From positions 78,409,104-78,473,103 of the forward strand of contig OV884014.1 of the NCBI GenBank assembly GCA_930367205.1: 64,000 nt of DNA, in the 5' to 3' direction. The notes beneath the pieces were generated by a model. The model saw only the letters and a program-made list of their open reading frames with translations, was not told the DNA's origin and ran no database searches. The position numbers and the translations under genes are program-made. Of this stretch, positions 1 through 42,588 are shown piece by piece (position 1 is the first letter of the stretch; every line of letters starts with the position of its first letter). This stretch comes from Acanthosoma haemorrhoidale. Lineage: Eukaryota; Arthropoda; Insecta; Hemiptera; Acanthosomatidae.

Positions 1-3000
1 AAAATGTAGTTTATCCTCAAAATATTTTATGAACATTGCTAATATTTATTCCTCCTTTAGTGGGTTTTTTAGTGATAGATATTTTTTTTTTGTCCAATAC
101 GTTTTCAAATATTCAAAATTCAAGTCGAGAGTATTACACAATTAATTGTTCTGTTACGGTTGCAAAAAAAAAAAATGTGTTCTGTATTTTATGATATATT
201 GTGTTTATAGCCCGCTTAAGCTTCATCACTTTTCACCTGTTATTAATTTGATACCTTACTCAACAAGGTAAAAGGATATTTAATTACTAAGTAATTGATT
301 AAATAATGGTCATTCATTATTTTTTATATGGTTGCTATTGTTTTGTATCAGCATCGAAATGTCAAATACAACTACTATACAATGGAGTATGCCTCAATGT
401 CAAATACGGGTTGATTAAAGTTAACAACACGATTTCAATGAGTTTTACTAATTACAGTTTAAACCAGGTCGCAGTGTTCATTAGTATTCAGCCCTGGTCA
501 AGGTTTATTAACTAACTAATTCATAAATTACTCATGTTTATTGTAGTTGTCTGATCATCAAATGAAACATTTATGTATAATATCGTGGCTCTAGGATGAA
601 CTCGGAGAAGTCACAATGACCCTCAATTACATTGGGTGAAAACGTACGTACATAAAAAAAAAAACAAAAAAATACGATGCAAACAAAGGTTACAAACAGT
701 GTACAAGTAAATTGTAACTTACGGTGGTATAGAAATGTGCCAGCTATTTAGTACTTGTACTTAATGTGGGGTTATTTTTAACTTATGCCATTAGTTATTT
801 ATAAAAAGTTTATATGTTTAATGGTTTAACTGTTATTTACCATCGTTGGTGCGTACTGTAGCCCTGTGTGGGTTATATATACACAATATCCCCCTATTAA
901 CGCTGCCCTGGAAGTAACCGGAGTCACCTTCAACGGCAATTTGCTCCCTTCCATTGAAATGCACAGGCTGCCTCGTTATATTCCAGTCAGTTTTATAAAT
1001 AGTTTCATAAAGCTGTTTAATATTCATCCGGGGTACTTCGTCTCTTTACTGAGCCGTGAAAAAAATATTTATGTTTTTTTCTCTCGCGTCTACCGCCAGT
1101 CTTAGTGTTTGTACTGTTTATTATGTCAGGAGAATTTAATGCGACTATTCCTTGTTAGGAATCCACTCGTGAGGGTAGCGAGTAAAAAAAGTCTATTGCA
1201 ATAAAATTTCTTCTTCCAGCCTGAAAAGAGAGAAAAAAAGAGGACACGGGTTAAATTCCTGACATGATTTAAATACGGGATCCACTCACCTTCTGGAGTG
1301 CCATTGTTTTCATACATATGAGTGCCTTCATCATGAAGGGTATTAATTAACTCAGCTAGTTCTAAGGTTACCAACTACAGAAACTAAATTTAGATTTAAT
1401 TGTGCATTTCTGTACCAAATGCTTGCTTGCTATTCCCTGTATATTCTCTAGACCATTTAAGAGAATATAGAAGTCACAGATTCGAATTAAATTAAATTTT
1501 TAAATTTAAAAATGTGTTCTTACTACAGTAAATACTTAGTTAATAAAAACACTTACAATAATGTAATAGTGTGTCGACTTAATACAGGAGGAGCGACTGC
1601 TACAAGTTGAGTAAAAAGTGGTTTGTTTGTTGCCTATTAGGGATTCGGAAGGCTGCAGGAATTGATATGAAGAGTGGAGTCAAGGCCCCGCTGCTTGGTG
1701 TTAGGTAGATACCTGAGCAAATGTTCGGGTTGGCATTCCCACCGACGTTAGGTGTCCCAGCTTTGACAGGTTGGAGCTTATTGTCCAATGTTTGCTACTT
1801 TGATTTACGCAAAACCGAGCATTATTGTGATAACGCAGTTATACCAATAATTGGAATTAACATCTCGTTTCCATCTTGCGCAAGGAATTGTTGCAGGCGG
1901 GTGTAGCTTAAAACACCTTTTAATAATATACTTGATGACAATGTTACATTTTCCTTTCGCCTCTCCAAGCCCCAACAAATAATCCTCTCGTATGTAAATT
2001 GATGGCTATCAAATCCCAGTCACATATAGGAAATTCCCGGTAAGCTACGATGTAATGAACAAAGTAGACATAACCCGTGTATCATTGTCACATGCTACAC
2101 TTTCCTCTTACCTGTTAGAGGGTAGAAATGATATATAATGTAGGCAAGGAAGGTATTGTTCCTATTCTGACAATATTATATTTACAAAAAATCGATTAGC
2201 ACATTCATTATAAGAGATGTCCTATTTATTGAATTGTTTGTGCTGGTATTTTCTTAGAAAACTGAGCTGTAGAAGGCGTTCCTCTCTCGAGGTATATTTT
2301 AGCCCTTCGGTATAAAGGACACCGAGCAACATTGATATTGCTGAATCACGACAAGTTCGCGTGTCCAGACTTACTGACCCGGCTGGCGCCCCGGCTGTGT
2401 TTGGTGGCGTGATTCAGTCCCGGTATTGCTACTACTGTATGTGGAGATATGTTAGCGTGGATTAGCTCACCTGCGGCTATGTACGTGTCATATTTATGTA
2501 TCATGTATCTGCTTTACACCGCCTAGGATCCATTGCTTTCCTACACCTCATATCGATTTTGCACTAGGTTATAGACTTGTTCATGTCCGATCCAATCAAA
2601 GTTCTCTTACATTTATACTGTTAATTAATATGTATATTGAAAGTAAGATGAGCATTGACGGATAACTCTATAACAAACAAAAAAAAAAAAGGAAAAATAT
2701 GGAGAGAAAATGAGAAATAGGCACCAAATGAAATAGATAGGTTGTATACAAAACGTTATTATTAACTGACGGAGGGGGGAGGCACTGAAGGGAAAACTTT
2801 CCAAAATCTTCCACTCAAAGGAGAACTGACCTCGTCCGGTCTACAGGCAGCCAATCACAAACTAATAGATTATATACCTTATGGAATTATACGTTATTAT
2901 TATACAGCCTCCTTACTGCCAGCGCGAAATATTCACATGTCTAAATGACAATTAAAAATAACTATTTTTTGCAATATTACTTGATATGTACTATGATAAT

Positions 3001-3105
3001 ATATTTTAAATCCCATCATTTTATGCTCGTAATGTAACGATCTTGTATCTTGTATCTTGTTTCTTTCTTATCCGGAATGATGGATACTTTCAGATTGTAA
3101 TAAAA
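1..3105. other. Gene-free left flank
   Basis: No coding region is recognised on either strand. The sequence is mostly AT-rich with two patches of higher GC, about 1620-1780 and 2330-2440. The second contains a small inverted repeat (ctgaatcac near 2340 and gtgattcag near 2409). It could be intergenic, or intron of an upstream noncoding exon of the G-beta gene, because that gene's first coding exon begins with a splice acceptor. Confidence 0.5.
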
Positions 3106-3107
3106 TA

Positions 3108-4379
3108 TCAGGTTGGCCAAAAAGTCCGTTAGGTTTTTTAAGCGGAAATTAAACAACTTTTAAACAAAAAGCGATTTATTCAATCAATGATATAATTGCC
3201 GTTTTGTTCCAGTATCTTCTGCCATCTCATGGGCAGATTAATAATTCCATGCTCGAAGAATTTCCTGTCTTTACTGGCAAACAAATTTTCCGAGTGGATT
3301 TTTACATCTTCTTCAGAGTTAAAGGTCTGTCCATTCAATGAATTTTGAAGAGACCGAAACAGGTGGAAATTTGAAGGCGCAAGGTCGGGCGAATATGGAG
3401 GGTGCGACAAAACTTCCTAGCCAAGCTCCAGTAACTTCTGCCGCGTCTGCAAAGAAGTGTGCGGTTTGGGATTGACGTGATGGAAGACAATCCCCTTACG
3501 GTTGGCTGATTCTGGACGCTTCTGGTGGATCGCTGCATTTAATTTGTCCAGCTGGTCACATTACTCATCCGAATTGATGGTCCTGTTCGTGGGAAGTAGT
3601 TCGTAAAAGACAACACCCCTCCAATCCCACCAAATCGGTAGCATAACCTTCTTTGGGTGAAGTCCTGCTTTGGGGGTTGTTTGTGGTAATTCGCCGCGCT
3701 TCCCCCATGAGCGTTTGCGCTCCACATTGTTATAGACGAACCACTTTTCGTCCCCTGTCATCATTCTCTTCAAAAAAGGATCGTTTTCTTCACGTTTCCG
3801 CAACGATTCGCAGATGGAAATCCTTTGGGCGAGGTTAGCCTCACTAAGTTAATGGGGAACCCAAACATCGAGCCTGCTTACGTAGCCAAGTTGATGCAGA
3901 TGGTGTTTAACACTCGATTTGGATATTTTGAGGATAACTGCGATCTCCCTAGTTGTATAATGGTGTCGACTAATTCCTTCACTTTGTCACTGTTGTTGGC
4001 TCTCAGTTGGCCGGCCAGAGTGAGGTGTGTCTTGAACCGAAAAATTTCCCGATCGAAATCTTGAAAACCACTTCTGGCACACGTTCTGTAACAGCATCCT
4101 CTCCGTATACAGCACAGATCTTCCTCCAAGTTTTCACTGCTTTCTTGCCTTTTTTAAAATACAGAAGCATGAGGTGTCGATAATGTTTTGGTTTTTGCAT
4201 TTTCAGGATGATCCTAAACACACAAAATACAATCAGTCTCGTCGGAATTTCGCGTCAAATTACGTTGAATTGTTTATTATCTGACGAGAGCGCACTCGCA
4301 AGGGACGGACTGAAGCTACATATTAATCTGCTTGAAGTTTCGTGACGACAAAAACCGAACGAATTTTTGGCCAACCCTT
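3108..4379 (-). mobile_element. Full-length decayed mariner transposon (1.27 kb)
   Basis: The ends form imperfect terminal inverted repeats: the left end reads ggttggccaaaaagtccgtt and the reverse complement of the right end reads ggttggccaaaaattcgttc. Each end is flanked by TA (3106-3107 and 4380-4381), the target duplication of the IS630-Tc1-mariner superfamily. The length (about 1272 bp) fits an intact mariner. The transposase is on the - strand and is broken. Confidence 0.9.
3180..4221 (-). pseudogene. Mariner transposase, inactivated
   Basis: The - strand shows mariner motifs in the expected order: an N-terminal helix-turn-helix region (HYRHLMLLYFKKGKKA, ICAVYGEDAVTER), the first catalytic block MTGDEKWFVYNN, the second block IVFHHVNPKPHTSL, and the third block HPPYSPDLAPSNFHLF, ending NGNYIID at 3180. 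The family uses a D,D34D catalytic triad. Here the first Asp is kept, the second is Val (FHHVN for FHHDN) and the third is Asn (APSN for APSD). A tag stop replaces the usual Trp after LLELG, and the reading frame shifts between the blocks. This is a dead transposase; the family call is secure and the subfamily is not assigned. Confidence 0.88.
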
Positions 4380-4510
4380 TATATGACGATAAAAAAAAAC
4401 CTTTATATATAATTCGAGCTCATAGTTAATAGTGGGATCTGATATGAGAATCGGCTGAGTCTATCTTCATCAGACCACGGCGACTAGAGACCGGACTTTC
4501 ATAACGCAGG

Positions 4511-4612
4511 ACAGGTAGTACAACGAACATGGCTGCTGGTCTCGCTACTACCCTCTCAGTCTATTGGGGTAGTATGTTTTCGGAACAGTGTGTGAGTGAA
4601 TGTACTACCTGT
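4511..4612. repeat. Nested palindrome (two concentric inverted repeats)
   Basis: The outer arms acaggtagtaca (4511-4522) and tgtactacctgt (4601-4612) are perfect 12-base inverted repeats. Inside them, actaccc (4547-4553) pairs with gggtagt (4567-4573). The whole could fold into an approximately 100-nt cruciform or hairpin. It starts about 130 bp from the right end of the mariner but is outside it. A further inverted pair, ctgatatgagaatc near 4440 and gattctcatatcag near 5400, brackets a larger interval and may mark a nonautonomous element. Confidence 0.6.
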
Positions 4613-6944
4613 TCACCAAATATTTCGCTTAGTTGGCGTGGTAATATCTCTTATTTTCTCATAAATATGACTGATAAGGGATAAATCTTTATTTATTATT
4701 ATTATAACATTTTTATGATAATAAACTCTCTCCCCATGCTGATCTACATTATTTGTTGATAAGTTGTCTACTATTGATAAATATAATGAATGTTTGTTTA
4801 ACTTAAGCTGATTACCAGTGAGTTCCCTTGCGGAAAACCTGTTTTCTCTCTTATGTCTTATGAAATTTAAAATGAAAGTACCATTTGTGCCTGTTAACTA
4901 CATACCAGGGAAAATTCAGGTTACAAACAATTGTTTGCTCTAAAAAATCTCTTATCAGTACAAGTAATCATGTTCGCCGTTTTTCCCGCACCCCATGCAT
5001 GCATCAACAAGGTCATGACATTTTCCATGTCAGTTTCACTTGATATTCCGAACATCTTGAAGAAAATTACCTACACACCTCGGTACAAAAGTGTGCGTGC
5101 AAATAAATACTGCATTCTAAGCAAGAAAGTCCTTGAATGTATGGGTGATCGCACTTAACTCGCCTTATGTTTAAATATTTCTTTAATCCATGAATGAGTT
5201 GAAGATGATTTTAACGATTTAGGAGGATGCTTATTCACTAACAATTCTTAAGTGAAATTTCACTCAGTGAACTGATGATAGCTAACAATATGTTTGCCCA
5301 ATACAATCTGATAATATCGTTTGGGATTGCTATGATTTCTGCGTTTACATAATCCGCGCCGGAGGGACTTCGATGACTGGTGAACGTGTATCAGATCGGA
5401 TTCTCATATCAGTTCATTAGTGAAATTGTATATTTATTTAGCAGCCTGCACCAAAAGTTACTTACTGGATATCATACTTGAACTCCAGTGCCGAATTAAA
5501 CATGTTCTAAAATAAATCTGATAACCCGTCTATTTTAGAAATTTTCTTGAGCAACCGTTGCTCAATATCAATAAGCCATTCTAAGATTCGTCACTCACTT
5601 GCTGATAGGAAATGTAGATGGATTGAATCATGTACAGACTGTATTGAGGAAAATAGTCTTTTCTGCCATGAAGTGCCGAACCCCAACTTACATTCAACAT
5701 ACATACATTCATGAACACGATTTTTCAAAAAATTGTGATCGAAGACTTGATAAATTATTCATTCTATATTGTGACGAGTTAAGATCCTCTAATTAATAGT
5801 GACCTGTAATTGAGATAAAAATAATTAGATGAAACCGATATTGTCGCACATATCTCGTCTAATTCTACTATTTCCTTACACCTGTTGCATATCGCTAATA
5901 AATGAAGATAACTTGTTTTTATTTAAAGAAACTCTTTTCCAAATAGTTTATGGGATCATTACTCCAAGAACAATTGAGCATTACGTGAACGTCAGCAAAA
6001 ACAACGTATCAATTGGCTCTATTTCGTTTAATTGGACTGTCCCACCATTGGCTAATACGAGCAGTTGTGTTAAGACTATTATAATCAAACATCATACACA
6101 TCTCTTCTCATTCTCACTGGATCAGTCAAATGCATTCCCTACAACGCCTACTACTCTCTCTTTACATCAGAATAACAAATCAACTGAATTCAATTTAATA
6201 AGAACGTCTATATTTCAAAGAAACGCAGTTCCATTGCTAACTTAATGTCATAATTAGCAAACAAAGGTGAAACCTCTTGTGTCCCTGAATGATTTAGTAA
6301 CTAATGAAGGATAATTCTCTCATGGTTTTGTTTTCATTACACATATCGTAGCCTACGTGTGATAGATATTTGCAGCTGTTAGGTATTCCCATTCTTCTCA
6401 GATTAGGTATAGGCTTTTTTGGAAACACGAACAAACTAAACAGTTTCTTATATTACGGTTAAATACAGTTGTTTTTTGATTAATTGCTCTAGGCCTGATT
6501 GACATGATATTTCAGTGCACTTCAGTGGGAAAGAAATATATAAAATCATTGTCAGCCTGCCTGCCTATTCAATACGTCATATATTGAAATTCGGCTCCAT
6601 AAAAATTGCTACCTAATTCAGAATCGTCAGTTTTTATTAATTAACAATCAAGAGTGATTTGTTGTTTTGAAATTAACAACCTTCTACATTGCTGCCTTCA
6701 AAAAAAAACTCAGGCCATCTGCAACTGGCATATAATATCCGGTTCTTTTATGTCTGCTGGTGCATTCCAAGCATTCTGCTGAGGTCATGGTGAGCTAAGT
6801 ATTGCTGGATAGTAGTCTTCTAAGCTTCTCGAGTAACAATACTTTTGTATTCCTCCATGTACTATGACTATTGTTTGCAAACAATATAGTACATTTTTTT
6901 TTATTAAATTACCTTTTTTTGTGTAATGATTTTTATTATAATAT
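4613..6944. other. Gene-free stretch upstream of the first G-beta coding exon
   Basis: AT-rich sequence without a recognised gene. It holds one + strand open frame of 138 codons (5829-6245). Its product is hydrophobic at the N-terminus, resembles nothing I know and has AT-rich codons, so it may be chance. The stretch ends in the pyrimidine-rich tract before the acceptor at 6961-6964, so it is probably intron downstream of a noncoding 5' exon that I could not place. Confidence 0.4.
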
Positions 6945-6990
6945 TTTTGTTTTGTTTTTTTCAGCTCCGGTCGGCCGGTAGAGTACAAGT
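6945..6990 (+). promoter_or_regulatory. Splice acceptor and 5'UTR tail of the G-beta gene
   Basis: A T-rich tract ends in tttttttcag (AG at 6963-6964) and is followed by 26 bases without an upstream ATG before the G-beta start at 6991. This implies at least one upstream noncoding exon, so the promoter is not at the first coding exon. The position of that exon cannot be read from sequence alone. Confidence 0.7.
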
Positions 6991-36168
<29,178 letters not shown>

Positions 36169-36244
36169 ATCTTATCTATCAACTTACTTTTCTCTTTTTT
36201 TGGTCTATTTGAGGTTAACATGGGACAAGGAATAAAAAATCATT

Positions 36245-36345
36245 TTATATATAAATATAATATATATTTATATAAATATATATATAAATAAATGTATGTA
36301 AATATTTGTATTTATGTATATTTATTTATATCTATATATGCAATT
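36245..36345. repeat. (TA)n-rich simple repeat
   Basis: Alternating ta/ata units, partly self-complementary. Similar tracts lie at 37630-37680 and 38155-38215. Confidence 0.75.
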
Positions 36346-39300
36346 AAATAAATATTAAGGGGAGTTAGATATTTAAAATGAACCCAAGAATGCGTTGCGT
36401 TTGCGAGTACTTTTGTTAAAGTTTTATTTTTAAGAGCGCAACTGGAATCCCTGTATTATAAAAAAAAACTTTGTTCCCTTGTCACCTTTATGTCATGAAA
36501 ATATTAATTATTGGTATGAGAATTCCTCGAAACCCCTTCTTAATTAATTAATAGTTGTTGGGCAGTTATATATTTACAATAAAATAATGAGTTGTGCATT
36601 TTGCTAGTTGAAATATCTATATTCCGTATTCCGTATTTGCTCTTAGTATTTGTATACATTTTTATATTGCCAATGCACAAAATGGTTGCGCAAACATACA
36701 TCCTATAGATGATCCAAACAACTCGATTAGAGATTAGATAAAAATTGTATTCGTTTTTTGTAATCTCATGTGTCATATATTATTAAGCACAAGTTAAAAT
36801 TAATATATACATATATTCATCATAATTTTATTTCTTTGTTCCTTTTTTTCATCTCTCATGTTAAAAAAAAAATTAGAATAATATTTATTTATATTCATTG
36901 TTTTTCATTTGTTTTATTTTTTCCGTGTTGAATACAGTGTTAAAATTTGTAATTTTCAACACAGGCTTGATTAACAAATGTGACGTATCCAAGTTATATG
37001 TGTAATATATTTATAATCTAATTATTATTATATTTTATGACTCTGTTACTCGATTACTAGTTATCTCATCTTACTGTAGCATTTCAAAAAAAACAAAAAA
37101 AATACGAGTTAAATTATTATGTATATTTCGTTCCCGAACGCCAGTTCTTTTATGTCCCAAAAATTAGAGAAGAAAAAAAAACACTGATATCTATTCGTCG
37201 AGGGGTTATTTATTATATGTACAAAGATTGTAATGTAACAATAAAGAGGAAGAACTGTCAATAGTCTCGGAGGTGTCATGCAAATATATATATTATATAT
37301 AAATAGGATGAACAGAGCAAGTTATGTGGGATGTGAACAAATAAGAACGTGCGGACCCCTAAATTAAAAAGATGACAACAGGGACCAGTCTATCATATTT
37401 CCTCAAGCCAGGCTCTTTACCGGAACTGTGTGCTATTCCCATTAAAAGCTTTCCTAATGCATTTTTATCTTATTTTTTGTTTTTGTTTTATCTAGTTGTT
37501 TATTTTATATAAATTATCTCAGCGTGCGCTCTGTATTTTATTTTTAGTCGTGTTACCTATCTTTAGAAGAAGGTTGGTTCGAATACTGCCAATTTATATA
37601 CAGGTCTTTTGACCTAGACTTAATAGCGTTTATATATACATATATATATGTATGTGTGTGTATGTATATATATAAATAGCATATATTATACTCACATGTT
37701 TTATGCACTAGATTTAAAGAAAGTTGAAATAATTATATAGAATATTTTGTAAATTGTTTATTGCTACATGTGTCGATATGTTGCCTCTTAGTCTATGAAA
37801 CAAAAACCTTGTTTTAAAATTCACATTATTTATTTTATTCTTATTTTTTTTATTTTATCTGTTCTCATTTCATAATGCTACATTAAAATACTTTTTGCAT
37901 TTCTTTCCCACCTTGTAGAACCCAGTCGTTAACCATTTTTGTATTTAAATTTTAAAACCTTTTAAGAAAGTTGCTTGTATAAATATACAAAAATCCAGTG
38001 TGAATGCGTGTTGAATTTTGAATTGGTCAAATGAATTAAAAACAAATTAATTATATTTAACAGTTAAATTCGAGGGCCAATGAAAATATGTCAAAAGAAT
38101 GATATTAAGTGTATAGTATAGAGTCAGTAATGTGATGATGTACAACTGCCTATAAATATATATATGTATATATGCATTGTATGTATGTATATACATATAT
38201 ATGTATATAATTTAAATAAAACATTGAAAGTGGCAGCTCTCACAGTTTTTGAGAGGAAGCAACTACATGTGTACTACTGTATAACTTTCATCGCAATGAA
38301 TGAATTTTCATAGGTTTTAGAGTTAAATGTGTAACGTTATTATTGTCAATGTATGAATGGATTAAGTATGAAATAAATTTAATAAGAACTTAGGATTAAA
38401 AGAAGAAAAAAAAAAAGAAAAAAGTGAAAGTTAAAAGAAAAGATAAGTTAGCTGGGACCTGGGACGTCAGGGAGGGCAAGAGGAAGACACGGGGTGCATC
38501 GAGGGCAGGTCAACCCGGGCTCAGGGTATCTCTTGCCTTTGCGCTCCGGGATCTTCTATATCACTGTACATTCTACTCTAATTGTAGTCAGAACAAAAAA
38601 AAAATTAAAAAATAAAACTAAAAAAAAAATATATGAAAAACCTTCTAATAATAATATTTAGCAGCTCCCACACTGGCTTCACTCTTTGCGCTGTTTGTAC
38701 ATGTTTTTAATTTATATTAAATATCTGTAAGGGAAACTAGAGAGATCAAAAGTGAGAGAGCGAGAGAGAAAGTGTATTTTTTAAAGTGTAATTATAAATG
38801 ATGTGTTATTAACGAATATGGGTATCAAAAGTTATGCCTTAAAGGTTGTGTGAAACGGGTTATGAACCCGTATATTTTATTAAACCTTTTAGTTTTTCAT
38901 TTATAAAATTCTTATCAGAGAGCATGTTCTATAAATATTTCCTTTTTAAAATAAATACTGTTATATTAATAACGGTTTAACCATATAAGTCTTGAAAATG
39001 TAACGAACAATGATATAGGCCACCATATATTGTAATTATTATATTGTGATATTTTTGGTTTAAGAGAAGACTTTGTCATTTACTTTAATCAGAAGCGTCA
39101 GTTTTTCTTTTCTTTATGTGTTTATTATCAAAGTCTATTTTAAATTCATTAATGGAACAAGTGCAGCCGAAGTGTGCTGAAAACATGCTGTGGGGAAAGC
39201 ACATGCAGCACAAGCGAGCATATTGTCAACAAACATGTGTACATACTGGTTCTGATTCTCTTGTCCTAGTGATACGGAATATGTAGTTTGTGTTCTCTTT

Positions 39301-39420
39301 TTGTATTGTGACATATATTATACAAATGAGCGGAATACTGTTGAATTGGCAGAATACTGTTAGCTTATGACTGTGTTTCATCGTCGTTTGTCTTGTAAAG
39401 TATAACAATCTCACTTGTCC

Positions 39421-39426
39421 AATAAA
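39421..39426 (+). terminator. Polyadenylation signal, probable distal G-beta end
   Basis: AATAAA preceded by cttgtcc and followed by tgtctttatttatt, a T/GT-rich context. It is the most downstream strong candidate before the convergent SPAG6 gene. Confidence 0.45.
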
Positions 39427-39440
39427 GCTACTTGTCTTTA

Positions 39441-42400
39441 TTTATTAATTTATTTCACTCCTTTTGTTATTCTGCAATCTTGTAAAGCCGTATATTAGTG
39501 ATGTTTTATTGTAATGTTTTTAAAGTTAACTCTATACTTAAAATTGTGTAATTTGTGGTTCAACAGAGCGAAATTACCAGGGTGAGTCAAAAGCCTGTGA
39601 TTTCGAAATATGTATTCATAATACTGAAGGAAGCTTCATTATGCTTGTATACAGATAATTTATCATTATCATTCTGAAGATTCAGAATAGGACAACCAAA
39701 CATAGATCCTGAGGGTGTAAATTTCTTGAACTAAATCTGTTACGTGCATAACTCTCTGCATAAGATTTCATCCCTCTACCTTGCCTGTCTCACAGGCACC
39801 ATAATGTTCCTTTCTTTTCAATAATACTAGGAATCAAATCTTAAAATTATTCATATTAAATAATTAATAAAATCAAAATGTTATTGTTTGCAATTAAATG
39901 ATAAAAACACAGACTTTTCACCCACCCTGATTATTAAGTTTAAATTTTGATTTGTAATTTAATATTTGTTGGTATAATTTTATTTTATTTATCACTAGCA
40001 AAACCTTGGACTGGCTGCTTTTATATATGGGTATGATTCTTCTCCATTCTAAATGTTTCTCGATTGTCTCCTGTCTGTCTGACTTATGTTTAAAAAAAAA
40101 AAAAAGAAAGAAAAATAAATCACTGCTTTTAATCTGATAATTTTTAAATAACTCTTGAATTCTGTGCATTTAAGTTAGCACGTAGGCTAGATTGTCTAAA
40201 GGCAGCAAAATATTGCTTTGATATTTATTTCTCTTTTGTTAATATTGAATGTTTATAATACATAACTGTTTTATATAATAAATGTTATACCACATTTGTC
40301 TCTTCCATTTGCTAATTAATGCTCAAAACTATTTTTATTATTTATGTGGGATCGTCATTAACCTTATGCAATTTTAAAATTTGTATATCTTTGCTATAAG
40401 TTGTAAGAAAGATGCATTTTGAAATTTTCGAAATAGGCGTATGAAATTGAATTTCCTACATATTGTTTTAATGTCATTGATTATGACCCGTGGATAATCG
40501 GTACTCTGGTATGTGTGTTTCTATCTAGCACATCAATTTGTATATTCTTATATTTTGATTAATAAAATAAAAATAAGTGTAAATCAGATCCAGTTATAGT
40601 TAATGGCCTTAGGGTAGACCTGATCTGAAGCAAAGTTATGTCATTATAAATTAACTGAACTTATAAATATATGTTTGTATAGTAATGACTAATTTTGTAG
40701 CAGGTATAGAGTATAATATAGTAATACTTATAAAGTCTACTATCAACCATAGGTTGATCATTTTCTGAAATTGGCAACCATCATCTATAAATGTGATCCC
40801 CTCATAAGTAAAGAGAATAAAAGTAAGAATATAGCTTTTTAAGTATAAATAGATTGCTCCTTATAGAATAGCCTAAAACTCAAAATATATGAGGGCTAAA
40901 ATTGAAAAAATATTATGAAAAATTAACTTTTCCAGGCTCGTAGTTGATTTTATTTATCCCTAAAATTAGGTCCCAGTTAAAAGAGGGGTGACAACTTATA
41001 TATAGCGCACCAATTGAATTCGAATTATTTTATTTGCATTTGGGGTAGACTAATAAATTATCCATACAATAAAGTTAGCTTTACATGAACAGAAATTAAG
41101 TCAAAGTTATGTATGATGTAAATTTCAAAACTTTATGCGTCTAGGCTGTAAAGATGCTTCAACTGTTTTACAAAATTATTTATCCTACCTACTTGTACTT
41201 CTGGAATTTTAAATAATTTTCCATCTTGGGATTAGAACCATGAAATCATGATGCAGGAACACTAAGCATTACATCATATGAGAGCCAAGCACAAAAACTG
41301 TTAACAGGATATTATTTATTGGCAGCTTTAACCACTATTGGTGGTAATACTCCACTAAAGACCGGACAAATATTACATATTAATAATATGTGATGACCTA
41401 GCTGGTTTTATTACTTTTCCGGTTCTTTGTTACCAAAGCTTAAACCATGTTTATATTCTATCTAGCAAATATGAAACATCAGAAGGTCACGATCTTTAAT
41501 AAGTTACTAAACTTAACATGATATGGATTTTTCTTTTTAATTACCCATGATTATTTTTCTGGAGTTGGTACTGATGCCATGCAATCTCTCTTGGTCTGGT
41601 TGTCGGAATGTTGTGAATTGTCAATAGTTTGTGAGGCCCTAAGCAGGTCTAGCTGTCTTCCTTCAATTTCCCCTTCACATTGCTAAACTGTTAAATATTC
41701 TCTTTTTAATAAATTATTTTAAATACAACAAATTTAAAGGCTATTCTCATGGTTTCATTGCAGGTGTGAAACTGATTCTAACCGCTTTTTGTAAACCTGC
41801 TTTCTAACTGTAACCACACTGCACATTATTAACCAGAGTGCTTAGTATGAAAAGAAAATTTTTATTTTTAATTACAAGTACTTAATTAATTAAGGACCCT
41901 TTATTTTTTTCATGGGGTTGCTTTTGTTATTAACATCAAGTAAAACATCCATTCAAAATATAATCCTGTGTGAAACTTGAAATGCTACTACGAATTTGTT
42001 TTAATAAACTATCATGCTTCTAAACAAGAGTTAAGTTAAAGTGTCTTACAGGATGACAATGACAGTTTTGATGAATTTTCCATATTATAGTTTAAAATAC
42101 AAATTTCACATTTTCAATTAGGAAGCAGTAAAGATCTATGATCTGATACCTTATTCAAAACTTTTGGAAAAAATATACTTTTTTAATACCAAGTAATTAA
42201 TTAATGAAACTGTTTGTGTTAATAGTTAAAATGTCTTTTATAAGGTAGAAAATAGTTTTCATTTCATCACAACCTAGGGTTCTCAAAAAGAACAGGCAGA
42301 AAGCAGTAGGGTTTGTTTTAGATTTTTTCAAAACCAGAAATCCTAACGAAAACAATGATTTACAGCCTGGATTCAAATAATGAAAATGTACTCAGTTGTA

Positions 42401-42563
42401 TATTAAATATCATTACAGTATCTTTAATCTCAGTTTAAAGTAGGCTGCTACAAGTAAAATCATTCAGCTAATCTAAATACAAATTTCTACTTCAGTAATT
42501 AAAATAAAGTTAAATAAAACTAAATATTTCAATTTATGATAGAAGAAAATGTTTTTTTTTCAA
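39441..42563. other. Intergenic region between convergent G-beta and SPAG6
   Basis: About 3.1 kb, AT-rich, without recognised genes or transposons. Either 3'UTR may extend into it. Confidence 0.5.
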
Positions 42564-42569
42564 TTTATT
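42564..42569 (-). terminator. SPAG6 polyadenylation signal
   Basis: AATAAA on the - strand (tttatt on +), 19 bases past the SPAG6 stop codon. This would give a very short 3'UTR. Confidence 0.5.
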
Positions 42570-42588
42570 TCATATTAATTTTTTTTTA

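Larger units (their letters stand above)
36169..39440 (+). other. Probable long 3'UTR of the G-beta gene
   Basis: The sequence after the stop is very AT-rich and has several AATAAA signals: 36231-36236, 37240-37245 and 39421-39426. The last is followed by a T-rich tract and is the likely distal end. It contains long (TA)n tracts at about 36245-36340, 37630-37680 and 38155-38215. A GC-rich island (about 38450-38590) sits between two A-rich blocks. No gene is recognised, and the 63-codon frame in the island looks incidental. Transcript data would be needed to place the true end. Confidence 0.5.

Noticed and set aside
5829..6245. 138-codon + strand frame upstream of G-beta
   Set aside because: AT-biased codons, no domain and no recognisable relative; not reported as a gene.
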